Shown here piece by piece: positions 24,101 through 35,270 of a stretch of DNA of 64,000 nucleotides. The notes under the pieces were generated by a model. The model ran no database searches and had not been told where the DNA came from. It saw only the letters and a program-made list of their open reading frames with translations. Source of the DNA: Argopecten irradians (taxonomy: Eukaryota > Mollusca > Bivalvia > Pectinida > Pectinidae). Position 1 is the first letter of the stretch; the number at the start of each line of letters is the position of its first letter. The stretch is from positions 4,963,778 through 5,027,777 of the forward strand of contig NC_091142.1 of the NCBI RefSeq assembly GCF_041381155.1, in the 5' to 3' direction. The position numbers and the translations under genes are program-made.

Positions 24101-26505
24101 TGATTTGTCTGACCATAGACCATTGATTTGTCTGACCATAGACCATTGATTTGTCTGACCATAGACCATTGATTTGTCTGACCATAGACCATTGATTTGT
24201 CTGACCATAGACCATTGATTTGTCTGACCATAGACCATTGATTTGTCTGACCATAGACCATTGATTTGTCTGACCATAGACCATTGATTTGTCTGACCAT
24301 AGACCATTGATTTGTCTGACCATAGACCATTGATTTGTCTGACCATAGACTATTGATTTGTCTGACCATAGACCATTGATTTGTCTGACCATAGACCATT
24401 GATTTGTCTGACCATAGACCATTGATTTGTCTGACCATAGACCATTGATTTGTCTGACCATAGACCATTATTTGTCTGACCATAGACTTGATTTTCTGAC
24501 CATAGACCATTGATTTGTCTGACCATAGACCATTGATTTGTCTGACCATAGACCATTGATTTGTCTGACCATAGACATTGATTTGTCTGACCATAGACCA
24601 TTGATTTGTCTGACCATAGACATTGATTTGTCTGACCATAGACCATTGATTTGTCTGACCATAGACCATTGATTTGTCTGACCATAGACCATTGATTTGT
24701 CTGACCATAGACATTGATTTGTCTGACCATAGACATTGATTTGTCTGACCATAGACCATTGATTTGTCTGACCATAGACCATTGATTTGTCTGACCATAG
24801 ACTATTGATTTGTCTGACCATAGACCATTGATTTGTCTGACCATAGACCATTGATTTGTCTGACCACATTAGACCATAGACATTATTTGTCTGACCATAG
24901 ACCATTGATTTGTCTGACCATAGACCATTGATTTGTCTGACCATAGACTATTGATTTGTCTGACCATAGACCATTGATTTGTCTGACCATAGACTATTGA
25001 TTTGTCTGACCATAGACCATTAATTTGTCTGACCATAGACTATTGATTTGTCTGACCATAGACCATTGATTTGTCTGACCATAGACCATTGATTTGTCTG
25101 ACCATAGACTATTGATTTGTCTGACCATAGACTATTGATTTGTCTGACCATAGACCATTGATTTGTCTGACCATAGACCATTGATTTGTCTGACCATAGA
25201 CCATTGATTTGTCTGACCATAGACTATTGATTTGTCTGACCATAGACCATTGATTTGTCTGACCATAGACCATTGATTTGTCTGACCATAGACCATTGAT
25301 TTGTCTGACCATAGACCATTGATTTGTCTGACCATAGACCATTGATTTGTCTGACCATAGACCATTAATTTGTCTGACCATAGACCATTGATTTGTCTGA
25401 CCATAGACCATTGATTTGTCTGACCATAGACCATTGATTTGTCTGACCATAGACCATTGATTTGTCTGACCATAGACCATTGATTTGTCTGACCATAGAC
25501 CATTGATTTGTCTGACCATAGACTATTGATTTGTCTGACCATAGACCATTGATTTGTCTGACCATAGACCATTGATTTGTCTGACCATAGACCATTGATT
25601 TGTCTGACCATAGACCATTGATTTGTCTGACCATAGACCATTGATTTGTCTGACCATAGACCATTGATTTGTCTGACCATAGACCATTGATTTGTCTGAC
25701 CATAGACCATTGATTTGTCTGACCATAGACTGTTGATTTGTTCTGACCATAGCAGACTATTGATTTGTCTGACCATAGACCATTGATTTGTCTGACCATA
25801 GACCATTGATTTGTCTGACCATAGACCATTGATTTGTCTGACCATAGACATTGATTTGTCTGACCATAGACATTGATTTGTCTGACCATAGACCATTGAT
25901 TTGTCTGACCATAGACTGATTTGTCTGACCATAGACATTGATTTGTCTGACCATAGACATTGATTTGTCTGACCATAGACTATTGATTTGTCTGACCATA
26001 GACCATTGATTTGTCTGACCATAGACATTGATTTGTCTGACCATAGACTTTGATTTGTCTGACCATAGACCATTGATTTGTTTGACCATAGACTATTGAT
26101 TTGTCTGACCATAGACTATTGATTTGTCTGACCATAGACTATTGATTTGTCTGACCATAGACTATTGATTTGTCTGACCATAGACTATTGATTTGTCTGA
26201 CCATAGACTATTGATTTGTCTGACCATAGACTATTGATTTGTCTGACCATAGACTATTGATTTGTCTGACCATAGACTATTGATTTGTCTGACCATAGAC
26301 TATTGATTTGTCTGACCATAGACTATTGATTTGTCTGACCATAGACCATTGATTTGTCTGACCATAGACCATTGATTTGTCTGACCATAGACCATTGATT
26401 TGTCTGACCATAAACCATTGATTTGTTTGACCATAGACTATTGATTTGTCTGACCATAGACTATTGATTTGTCTGACATTGATTTGTCTGACCATAGACA
26501 ATTCG
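21165..26505. repeat. 23-bp minisatellite, about 230 copies
   Basis: Head-to-tail array of GACCATAGACCATTGATTTG plus TCT. Variants include a C-to-T change (GACTATT), 22-bp units (GACATTG) and rare indels. Edges are degenerate, the stretch about 23870-24345 is almost uniform, and about 26080-26335 is a run of the GACTATT variant. The unit has no stop codon in any minus frame, which gives overlapping ORFs of up to 450 codons of MVYGQTNQWS type. It lies about 450 bp beyond copy 1 of the kringle gene. Confidence 0.97.
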
Positions 26506-28514
26506 GTGTCAAAGAAGAGGCGTCTAAATGTGACTCTTCGTGCATTTGATTCTCATCTTATTTCGTTAAATCAATTTTGAGTAGAGATTTTGGATTTGGA
26601 ATCATTCTATTTCTCATTTTGAGTTTTGAATTTTGTAGGTGTTATGTAACGATCTTAATAATTATCGTTGTTGTAATAAATTGTTTGTTTTTTACAAGGT
26701 CTTATTCACCTTGCTTTTTTGGCGTAGTAGCAACTCACTTCTGATGGCGCTCGATACGAAGGAATACCAAAATGAACTATTATGCCTATGTTTAACCTTG
26801 CCATTGAGGATGATATATTTTTTAAATACTAAGATACTAATAGCAAATTCCCTCGGTATATTTCCCTGTACCTTCTATTTTTATGAATATTCCATTTTGG
26901 AACCGATCCAATTACAAGGTGGATGAGAAACAGTCATCTTGGATCTTGAAAATTGAAGTTTATTATCGCTATTTCGCAGCCTCTAGCAACGATTCTTTTC
27001 AATTTTTATATTTCAGATATCAACATGACCCATGGAAACCATCTTTGGTTTTAACAAATGAAGTTTTTTAATACTATTTATTTTTCAGAAAGTAGTTAGG
27101 TAATGCATATTGCAATTTGGCTATCCTTGATGTATATAATAAAAGTGTTAAGCCGCTATTAAGAAATCAGACACATTGCCCACGTGTATCAAATAATTCA
27201 CGGATATGAGGGAAAGTAGAAAATAGTAGAGAAAAGGGTCCTTTTATCATTGTTATAGTTGGGTCAAGATTCATCTACTGGGTTATTCTTTCATTTGTTG
27301 AATATGTATCAATTATGGACGTACGCCCTCGGTCATTATTTTAAATTCTACAAGGGCTATATAACACCATATGGACCGAAACAAAGGCCCTTATTTTCCT
27401 ATAAGATATACCGTTTATTAAAAAAATGTCAAAAGCAATGCCTAAAGTGCATATTTTAAAATTAAATATTAGAAGTATAAGAAAAGCGTTGGTCAATGAA
27501 CGGCACCCTGAAGAATACAGTGTTTGTACAATGAAGTTCACAAAGGAATATTAACTCGGTGTTTCTAAAAATAGAAACACTGAGTCAATATGATATATAT
27601 TGAACGTCACGTGACAATGTAATATCCAATGAAAATAGTTGAAAATCAGAGCATATCTGACATATATGAATAATACCTTCACACTCGGGATGTATTAAGC
27701 CATCGTAACATGGATACGACCAAAAAGAATTAAAAATATACCATATAAGCTTGGGAATGTACGTAGTCCATGGTTATGGTTTTAGCAGAAAGCTGCTCAT
27801 CAACAAACTGGGGAAAAGCTTCTCTATGACATGAACCTTTACCCGATTTTCGGAAATATTCCAGCTGTCGAAGGTTAGCAAAGTGTGTAAGAAGAGTATA
27901 CTGAGTATTAACTTGTAGAATGGAAAGCCCGCAAAAAATTACCTTAAAGATGTTTGATTTATGATAAAAACATCTGCTATCTTAAGTGTAATAGATATTT
28001 CATTATTGTGAAAAGACTCATAAATGTGTAATGTTAGATCGATATCATTGTGGGTTTGGTTTAAAGAGTCGAAGGACTCGCTCAATGATGTCAGTATCGA
28101 GTGTTAAAGTACCAGGTAAAACTTCTGACATCTTGGTAGTTGTCCGTGATGAACAATTGATTTGTGGCGCTCTGTATTAGGTCGTGATAAATCGCTCGGA
28201 TGTATAGATATCTTGATTAGTGTATCGCAAAGGGAAATCAAATGAATAGGGTGTCACGCTTTGCAAGTTTCCTGAGTGCCTATGTGATCGTGGATTTCAA
28301 ACACATGTTTGACTTGCATGCTTCTAACGTATTCTTAAAAAAGGAACACGGAACAAAGAAACTATAATGCAAACTGTCATTTGAATGTTTTAATGACAAC
28401 CAGGTGATAAGATATCCTAAAAAAGTAAAACACTACATTACAAACAAGAACTTTTTCTCAAATTGCCGATCTAAACTTCAATTTGAACCACTGAACTACT
28501 GAGAAATATAAAAG
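26506..28514. other. Between minisatellite and copy 2, no gene seen
   Basis: Open frames of 60-95 codons at 26639-27459 have no recognised motif. A short perfect-looking hairpin (ACTCGGTGTTTCTA and its complement) is at about 27554-27585. Confidence 0.5.
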
Positions 28515-28874
28515 ATGGCGCGTCTACGTCTCCAAATTTTGCTTGTTATTTTTCTTTGTCATTTCATCAAAGCAATGTCGCTAACATGTCTCAAAATGAA
28601 CGAGACATTGATAAGGAGTAATGCGGTGATCAGCGAAAATGCCTTCAGAACACTCACTGACATCCATGCGATCATGTGTATGAAGGAATGGCTATTAATA
28701 TCGATGTGTAAATCGGTCAATATCTACCCAAAAGCTTTGAAGTGCGAAGTGATATTAAAGGACTCTGTAGAAGTTTCGACCAGTGTCGTGACGTCATCAA
28801 TTGGCATCACGATTGATGCTGTGGACATTACGAAGGTAAGATAATACAATCATAACCATTATTTGCTCCCTAAC

Positions 28875-29100
28875 CCACAACAATGAGACGACTGGTTCGC
28901 CCGTTGCCTGTATAATCTGACTGGGTGGAATGTATAGCACTATAAAAAGGACAAAACTCCAACTATACAAGAAGACACAACATAAACATACCGCACTCTC
29001 CCAAAACACACACCACGCACTTCATACACGCAACACACAACATACATGGGAGGCCGTCCTTACCTGACCCTGGTTGTTAATATGACGTTAATTAATCAGA
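28875..29100 (-). repeat. ~520-bp interspersed repeat, 5' half
   Basis: Starts 40 bases after the exon 1 donor of copy 2: GAGACGACTGGTTCGCCCGT to GACGTTAATTAATCAG. Confidence 0.85.
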
Positions 29101-29299
29101 AATTTAGATAATTATTTCAGAGAAAATTTATTTAAAGATGTTTTAAGGGAGGACGAACACAAATATACCTTTTGAAAGCTTCCGTTGCTATGGTAATGAA
29201 ATTTAAGTCTTTTGGTTGGTTAAAATTTTTATTTTTACACAGTGGTTTATGAAGATGTATAAAACTATGGTAGTACTTTCGGAAAAAACGAGAGCATCA

Positions 29300-29545
29300 A
29301 AATTGTACTTGCTATCCCTATTACATAATTGTAAACGTCGACAACGCCCCATTTGATAACACCTAAATGTTGGCCTGTAGTTGACCGTTCACACTTGGTA
29401 GGTAGACTCAGGGGTTTATCCCCATGGCCTACTCACACCATAGTCTATGAACATAGTTTCTGCTCCCGATTATTATATGCCAAAAAGGGAGTGGGACGAC
29501 TGGTTTACCCGTTGTCTGTATATCATTGGATGGAATTTGCTATGG
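29300..29545 (-). repeat. ~520-bp interspersed repeat, degenerate 3' half
   Basis: AAAATTGTACTTGCTATCCC and GGGAGTGGGACGACTGGTTT with diverged sequence between. Confidence 0.65.
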
Positions 29546-31260
29546 TATACGTCAGTTAGATGACATAGTAAAATGGACACCATTTAATTAAAACACGACA
29601 CTGAACAAACAATCCATAGCTTCAAAAATCATAAAGACAATCCATAATAAACAACAATAAAGATAGATTTGGTAACTACTGCTGCAAAAATATCTTTATA
29701 ATAGCATCGGATCCGATATGGACAAATTATCGTATCTGAAAACAATATTTTAAGTATATTTGATATTGTAGGAGTATGCCGGTGAATGTTGCCGGTGAAT
29801 GTCGACCACAGCTGTTTGACAAATGAAAAGTGTAGAAACTCGGAGGATATTACTGCGATGGCGTAGGTATGTCCCTTGTTTCCTTGTGTAGTAATTATAT
29901 ACTTGTAGTTAGACAATCCCTACCTGATATTGTTTCATTTTTATCTGTATCTGCGGCATTAAGTTTAATTTGGTCCGATGTCAATAAAACTACATGAAAC
30001 ATGATTTTGAACCTAACTATCCTAGCTATGTCATACATGTAACTTATTGAAAACAGAAATGGTTTAAGTCAGGATGTCGAAATCAGTGATGTAGCACTAT
30101 GAATCTAATTTCAATTTGATCAATGTATCATATTCTAGTATCACTATCATTGTGTTGATATCCACTTCTGGATTATATCATAGTGAAAATGAGGTCATTT
30201 CAGAAGAGATAAACTGACCAACCACATGCCTTGAAAGATCTTATTTACATAGAGCGACGCACAATTTCAAACACGTGCAATGTATTGTTGTTAGATTATT
30301 TGATGTAGCATCTGTTGTCGCACACATAACCTTCAGTTTTGCTATGGCATAGTCCTGTGGTGCATGTCACCACAGTGATAGTAACCCCTGGAAGAAAATC
30401 GATGACGGTGTTGTATTATAATATATTGTAACCAACTTTATTTCATGGGCACTGTACTTTAATATTCAAATTTTAAAAAAATACGCCGAGATAAACTTTC
30501 GCGAATTTACTTTGGTCATGAAATTCGCGAAAGCACATCTCACGCGGTTGTTTTGCAGTATTTGTTTCTGTATATTTTTTCAGACCTCTGTTCCTCATTG
30601 CCGCCGGATGATTCACCAAATACATACGTCATTGATGGACCTAAAGGGATCGCGACCTATTGGTGTCCTGCTTGGCTTTGGCTACAATAGTGGAGAAAGG
30701 CATGCATACTGCGACCCCTTGACGAACACCTGGAGTTCTCCTAATTTTGTATGCGCCGCAGGTTAGTTATAGTAACAACCATCATGTTATGTACTTTTCA
30801 AAGTAAACAAACAACAGAACAATTTACGAGTACAAAGTGATATATAAGGTTAGAGTGGAGGCATCGACACTTTTTATCAACTTAGTTATGATCAAGTACA
30901 CATAAGAAGTGATATATAGGCATACCAAAAATCTCTAGTTTAAACGAGGTTTTAAACTTTAAGAATTGTATAAAAAGAAAGTGTTGTTAGAGAGTCTCGT
31001 CTTAAGATTTAGGAAATATGGTCAGGACATTCGAAGGGAATCATATGGGTGTTTTTCCCTGTTCTTCAGCAATTGTTTTTTTTTATTTTCAGCTAAGGAC
31101 TGCTACAATGTTACTGAATATGAAGGTAAAATAACCTGTACGAAAAGCGGGAAGACATGTCAGCGATGGGACCAACAACAACCTCATTCCCATCGATACT
31201 TCGATACTTTACGGATAGAAGTGACTTTCATAACTACTGCCGGATAACACTCCTAAAATC

Positions 31261-32072
31261 CGTCAAGATCAGCATATACATGACGTTTTTGTAGTTTCAT
31301 GGAAATTTGGTGGTATTCCCTGCAACGAAATGAAAAGGTCAAATGGAATCACCCTGTCTGGATGCCTGTCTATGTGTCGTTCCCTTATCGTGTCCAGTCA
31401 ACTCCTCCTTAACAGCGAACTTTTTTTTCGTATAAAACTTAAACAATTTCTAAGATAATTTAATTTTCTGAATATTGCGGTTGTCATGGTTACCAGGTCA
31501 CTATATACACGTTTTGTAAAATAATCAATGACTTTTTAATTTTCGACCAATTTTGTTTAAACTTGGTCAGTAATTGCGTCATTGACTGTCATTATTTGAC
31601 ACATCACATGTTTTAAAAACAGTTACTATGTTACTATGGAAACATAACGGAGACTTAAAATTTGTCAAAATGTAGATATTGGAGATAATTGCTAACTATG
31701 CTAAGCATGGCAATATCAAACTGTTTTGGGGAGGTGTGATTTAAATTTCATGGTATGAAATGAAGGGTAGTAGTGTATTAGTTAGCCATTATACTTATAC
31801 TTCTAGTTTTCTCTATTGAAAAAAAAAATCAATTTACTTTATTCATTATTTTAAATATATATATTTCATAGTCATTCCATACTTGCTGACCCATTTGTTT
31901 CTGTATATAGTCCATTGTTTCTTTTGTCTTATTAAATAAACAACACGCTATGTATAATATGATGATTTTTTTCCTTTTTTTTATTTTGTTTATGTGCCGA
32001 TATAAAAGAAGCAAAACCATAAAAGTACGAATTTTATGCGATAATCTGTTTTGATAGAGACATTTGTAAACT
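31261..32072. other. No gene seen
   Basis: Sequence just after the truncated kringle of copy 2 (CATCCGTCAAG-like block at 31258) resembles that after copy 3 (43830), so it is the old 3' flank of the gene. The rest is AT-rich. Confidence 0.55.
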
Positions 32073-32300
32073 GTAAATCAACTTTCTTTCGCGTGAGGTT
32101 TATTTTCGCGAATTTCGCTATCAAGGTAAATTTCCGGAGTGTTATCACTGCGAAATGACCTTCCTCAATTCTTGCATAATTAAATTCAAATGTAATTTCA
32201 TTTGATTTTAAATCCGCTTTTCCTAACCTCCGCGAAAATGTTTTGAAACGGAAATCGCAAAATTTAGTAGCCGCGAAGGAAAGTGGATTTACTGTAACTG
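32073..32300. mobile_element. MITE-like hairpin element (CGCGAAAG family)
   Basis: Begins ACTGTAAATCAACTTTCTTT and ends AGTGGATTTACTGTAA, with inverted CGCGAA blocks inside. Same family as 49018-49247. Confidence 0.7.
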
Positions 32301-33134
32301 TTGTGGAGCTTGTTGGTTTGTTGGATATTGTTTGTTTTCTTATTAATAATGTAGTACACAAGAGAGAAAAAAACAGGTGATAAAAACAACAACCCTAAAC
32401 AGTTAAAACACCTTTTTTAAAATATTAATTTTGTTTAGACATAAAGGTGGTTTCCGTTTTCCCAAGTCACGCATTTAGAATAAATGTCACTTTGTCAATG
32501 TCAGACAGTCACAGATGAGAATTAAGATATTAAAATACAAAACGCCGTACGTAAATATATATAGTGTCCACAGGGAGACGTCTACATTATTCAGTATGTA
32601 CACGTCAAGGGATTTTATTTTATTAGTTTTAACTTCCTGTTTACATCTAAGGGCATTTAAAGGTACATCACCCGAAAATGTTGTTAGCTTACCGTTACTT
32701 GAAATCCTCTAATAATTTGCCAACTGAATGCAGTTCAATGCTCAATTGACTAATGATATTTAACAATATCAAGCGAGATAACTCGTACTGATTATAACTG
32801 ATAAATTATGAGTCACTGCAGACTATCATAATTTGTATGCCAATGCAAGGAAATTCCGGATTTTCAATTTCAAGTCAACACAAATTCATCAAAAATCCTC
32901 TATTGAGTACTAGAAACTTAAAAAAGAAAAAAATTCAAATTGTTTTTCGGTATCATAAAAAATTTGTTCACCTCCACTCCCTAATATTGTAGAAAGTTAA
33001 TATTTACTCTCCAATGTAATACATCTTATAGGAAAATATCGCCTTGCCACCGAGCCCATACTTGTAAAGTAGCGATAGAAGATCAAAGACATTGTTGTCT
33101 GTTACTCGTCTATTGCAAATTTAGACTTGGTTTG
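32301..33134. other. No gene seen
   Basis: AT-rich intergenic DNA without clear structure. Confidence 0.55.
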
Positions 33135-33570
33135 TCATGATTTAATAACAGTCATGGTTATTTAAGGACGTCCTCCCCAGACAGAACCAAGAGCCTACCC
33201 CACAAGGGCAAATACTCAACCGAAGACCAAACGTGAGGTGGTGTCAAGAAAATTAGTAAGGAAGAAGCTGCTTCTCTTGCATGATAATATAAATCGACCA
33301 AATTTTATAAATCGACCAAACTCTTGTTTTTTATGGCAATATATAGTTTTTGTCTACAGTGTTTCCTAACTTCCAATCGTCTTCCTTGACAATGCCTTAC
33401 TCTTGGGCTTAATTTGAGCATGCGACGTTGTGCGGAAAGCTTTAAATAAGCCTATACTCTGTGTCTCTGTTCCTTCTAAGCTCTCAGCATATAAGGCCGA
33501 TTGGTTTGTCTGTTGTCAGTGTAACGTGACCGGGTGGGGTGTGCTGTTCGGTATCATTAGTGTCATGCGT
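33135..33570. repeat. ~520-bp interspersed repeat, scrambled copies
   Basis: A plus part (TTTAAGGACGTCCTCC, then GAGGTGGTGTCAAGA) is followed by a minus part (GGCCGATTGGTTTGTCTGTT, GTAACGTGACCGGGTGGGGT). Confidence 0.65.
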
Positions 33571-33889
33571 CAGTGAAATATCACTATCGAAAAAACAAGA
33601 GTTTAACTAGTACTTGGATACACACCATGAATGTACCACAGAATCCCAAAATCTTTCACATATGCACTCCACCAACGCATTGCATAAAAAGGAAGTCATC
33701 CTCAAATAGCCTTCGCTGTTTATTACGCATTATCAAGAAACCAATCAACCATATGAAACAACACGAGTATGCCTAAAACTACAGCGAACGCTACGCGCAA
33801 CACATAATATGCAGAGGAAACCATTCTTATTCACTGTTTGACGATGCCCAATATTAAATCGATTCGAATCCAAGAAAGAAATCATTGTT

Positions 33890-34296
33890 CTTTAAAGGGA
33901 CTACCTTTTCGAAACGGCTTCTATTTTTTAAACTGGAATGTAGAAAGAGAATGATAATTTTGTAGAGTCGCAAAAGTAATTAACCTACTGTTAATACTAC
34001 ACATGTCATCACTTTCGGAACAATTAAACTTAAAAACATTTAATGTTAATTTCCATAACGCGGGTCGTATTATGTTTCCCGCCGTCGTCCTAAGTACCGA
34101 GCGTTTGTTTACTACCATTGCACCAGACGGCAACACAGTGAAATGAATCTTCACTGTTAACATAGTTTACGCAGGAAATCTTGCAATTGTTTGGTATTGT
34201 AACCTAATCTTAGGCCATTGATATATATTTCCTTATGTTATCAACGTTTTTAAGAAACTTTATATTTTTGTTTCGGAAAGGTAGTGGGCCTTTAAT
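33890..34296. mobile_element. MITE with TTTAAAGG terminal inverted repeats, copy A
   Basis: Left end TTTAAAGGGACTACCTTTTC and right end CGGAAAGGTAGTGGGCCTTT are inverted. Interior shares AATGATAATTTTGTA and GCGGGTCGT-type blocks with the relative at 38213. Confidence 0.72.
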
Positions 34297-35270
34297 GAAC
34301 AAAGATCTATAAATGACGTCTCGACATTTTTCGTTCATGGAATCAATGATATTAGTATACCGTCGAATTTGTTTAATGTAGATGAGTTGAATATAGAAAA
34401 TGAAACTGAGAATGTGATGCTAAAATCCAATTTGTTTCTAAAGTACTACTTATCCCGTTGTGTTTTGTCCAATCAATCATTCATAAAGTTGAACAAATAG
34501 ATCATCCAGATGAAATGTAAGATCGATATCATCATATTTCAGTGTAGCTTAGAAAATGGTCTGGATCTTCAAAGTGAACACCGTGCCATGTAGTTTCCCT
34601 ACGGGTCTAACCGGCTGTTTGAAGTACCCAGGAGTTTTTGGTACCACGAATCAATTGAATTCAAGTGACATTGGAAATAGTGAATTTCTTCCGATATAAT
34701 TTGGACCCTTCGCATGACACTGAATAGTACAAAAGTTTCAAACCAAACATTGTCATGTGATAGCAATGTTGGTGAATAATAGCCGCAATACATCTCTCGG
34801 CTAGAGAGAAATTCTCTTTACATCGGTAAAACCAGTTATCTACATGTTCCGAGTTCGATCTCTCGAAGCGGTGTATATATGTATGAAGTAATCCTATGCT
34901 CTGTTACACTATCAAATTTACAGAGGACAGTCTTAATCATGAACGTAATGTTGTTTTAGATGTTCGAGTAACGTTTTAAGGATCTTGTTCAAAGCAACAT
35001 TATAAACCTTCCACCAAGCCTGGACTATCTGTGTAACTACTATTGTTAAATGTTCAACCAGTTTACATCCTACAGGAACGAATGATTTACAACGAGTCAC
35101 AACTATTAGGAGTTGTAGAAAAAGGAAATATAATAAGATAACAGCATTTCCAGATTTTATTATTATCAAACAAATTATACTGGAGAGAAGAATCACAGAA
35201 ATTCGTGGAATTTAACTCATAAAACCTCTTTTTATAGATAAAACTGAACATTGATTTAATTTCCGACGAG
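34297..35270. other. Upstream region of copy 3, no gene seen
   Basis: An 87-codon minus frame at 34933-35196 is hydrophobic at its start but has no recognised motif. A GAGTTCGATCTC B-box-like patch at 34852 may be a SINE scrap. Confidence 0.5.

Larger units (their letters stand above)
28515..31260 (+). pseudogene. PAN-EGF-sushi-kringle gene, copy 2 (decayed)
   Basis: Exon 1 (28515-28835) is open, 107 codons with signal peptide and PAN module, and ends at a GTAAG donor, but the Cys of the MKEC motif is Trp (MKEWLL). The EGF exon (about 29772-29869) has a 13-base tandem duplication (TGCCGGTGAATGT twice) plus a small deletion and reads into a stop. The sushi exon (30584-30761) is 178 nt rather than 180-183 and shifts frame after TYWCP; the other frame then resumes with GFGYNSGERHAYCDP. 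No second sushi exon is visible between 30762 and 31092. The kringle exon starts at 31094 and reads AKDCYN...TCQRWDQQQPH, then shifts frame; the tail with the last three cysteines is deleted. Exon 1 could still make a short secreted PAN peptide, but the full protein cannot be made. Confidence 0.85.

Noticed and set aside
21211..26501. Many long minus-strand ORFs (up to 450 codons) of MVYGQTNQWS type
   Set aside because: They are read from the 23-bp minisatellite, which lacks stop codons in all three minus frames. Frames jump at each indel, there is no splice or promoter support, and neighbouring frames are equally open.
21165..26505. CRISPR-like array
   Set aside because: Units are directly adjacent with no spacers, and the window is eukaryotic.
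26639..26926. 95-codon ORF after the minisatellite
   Set aside because: Composition is that of AT-rich non-coding DNA and no domain or exon signal supports it.
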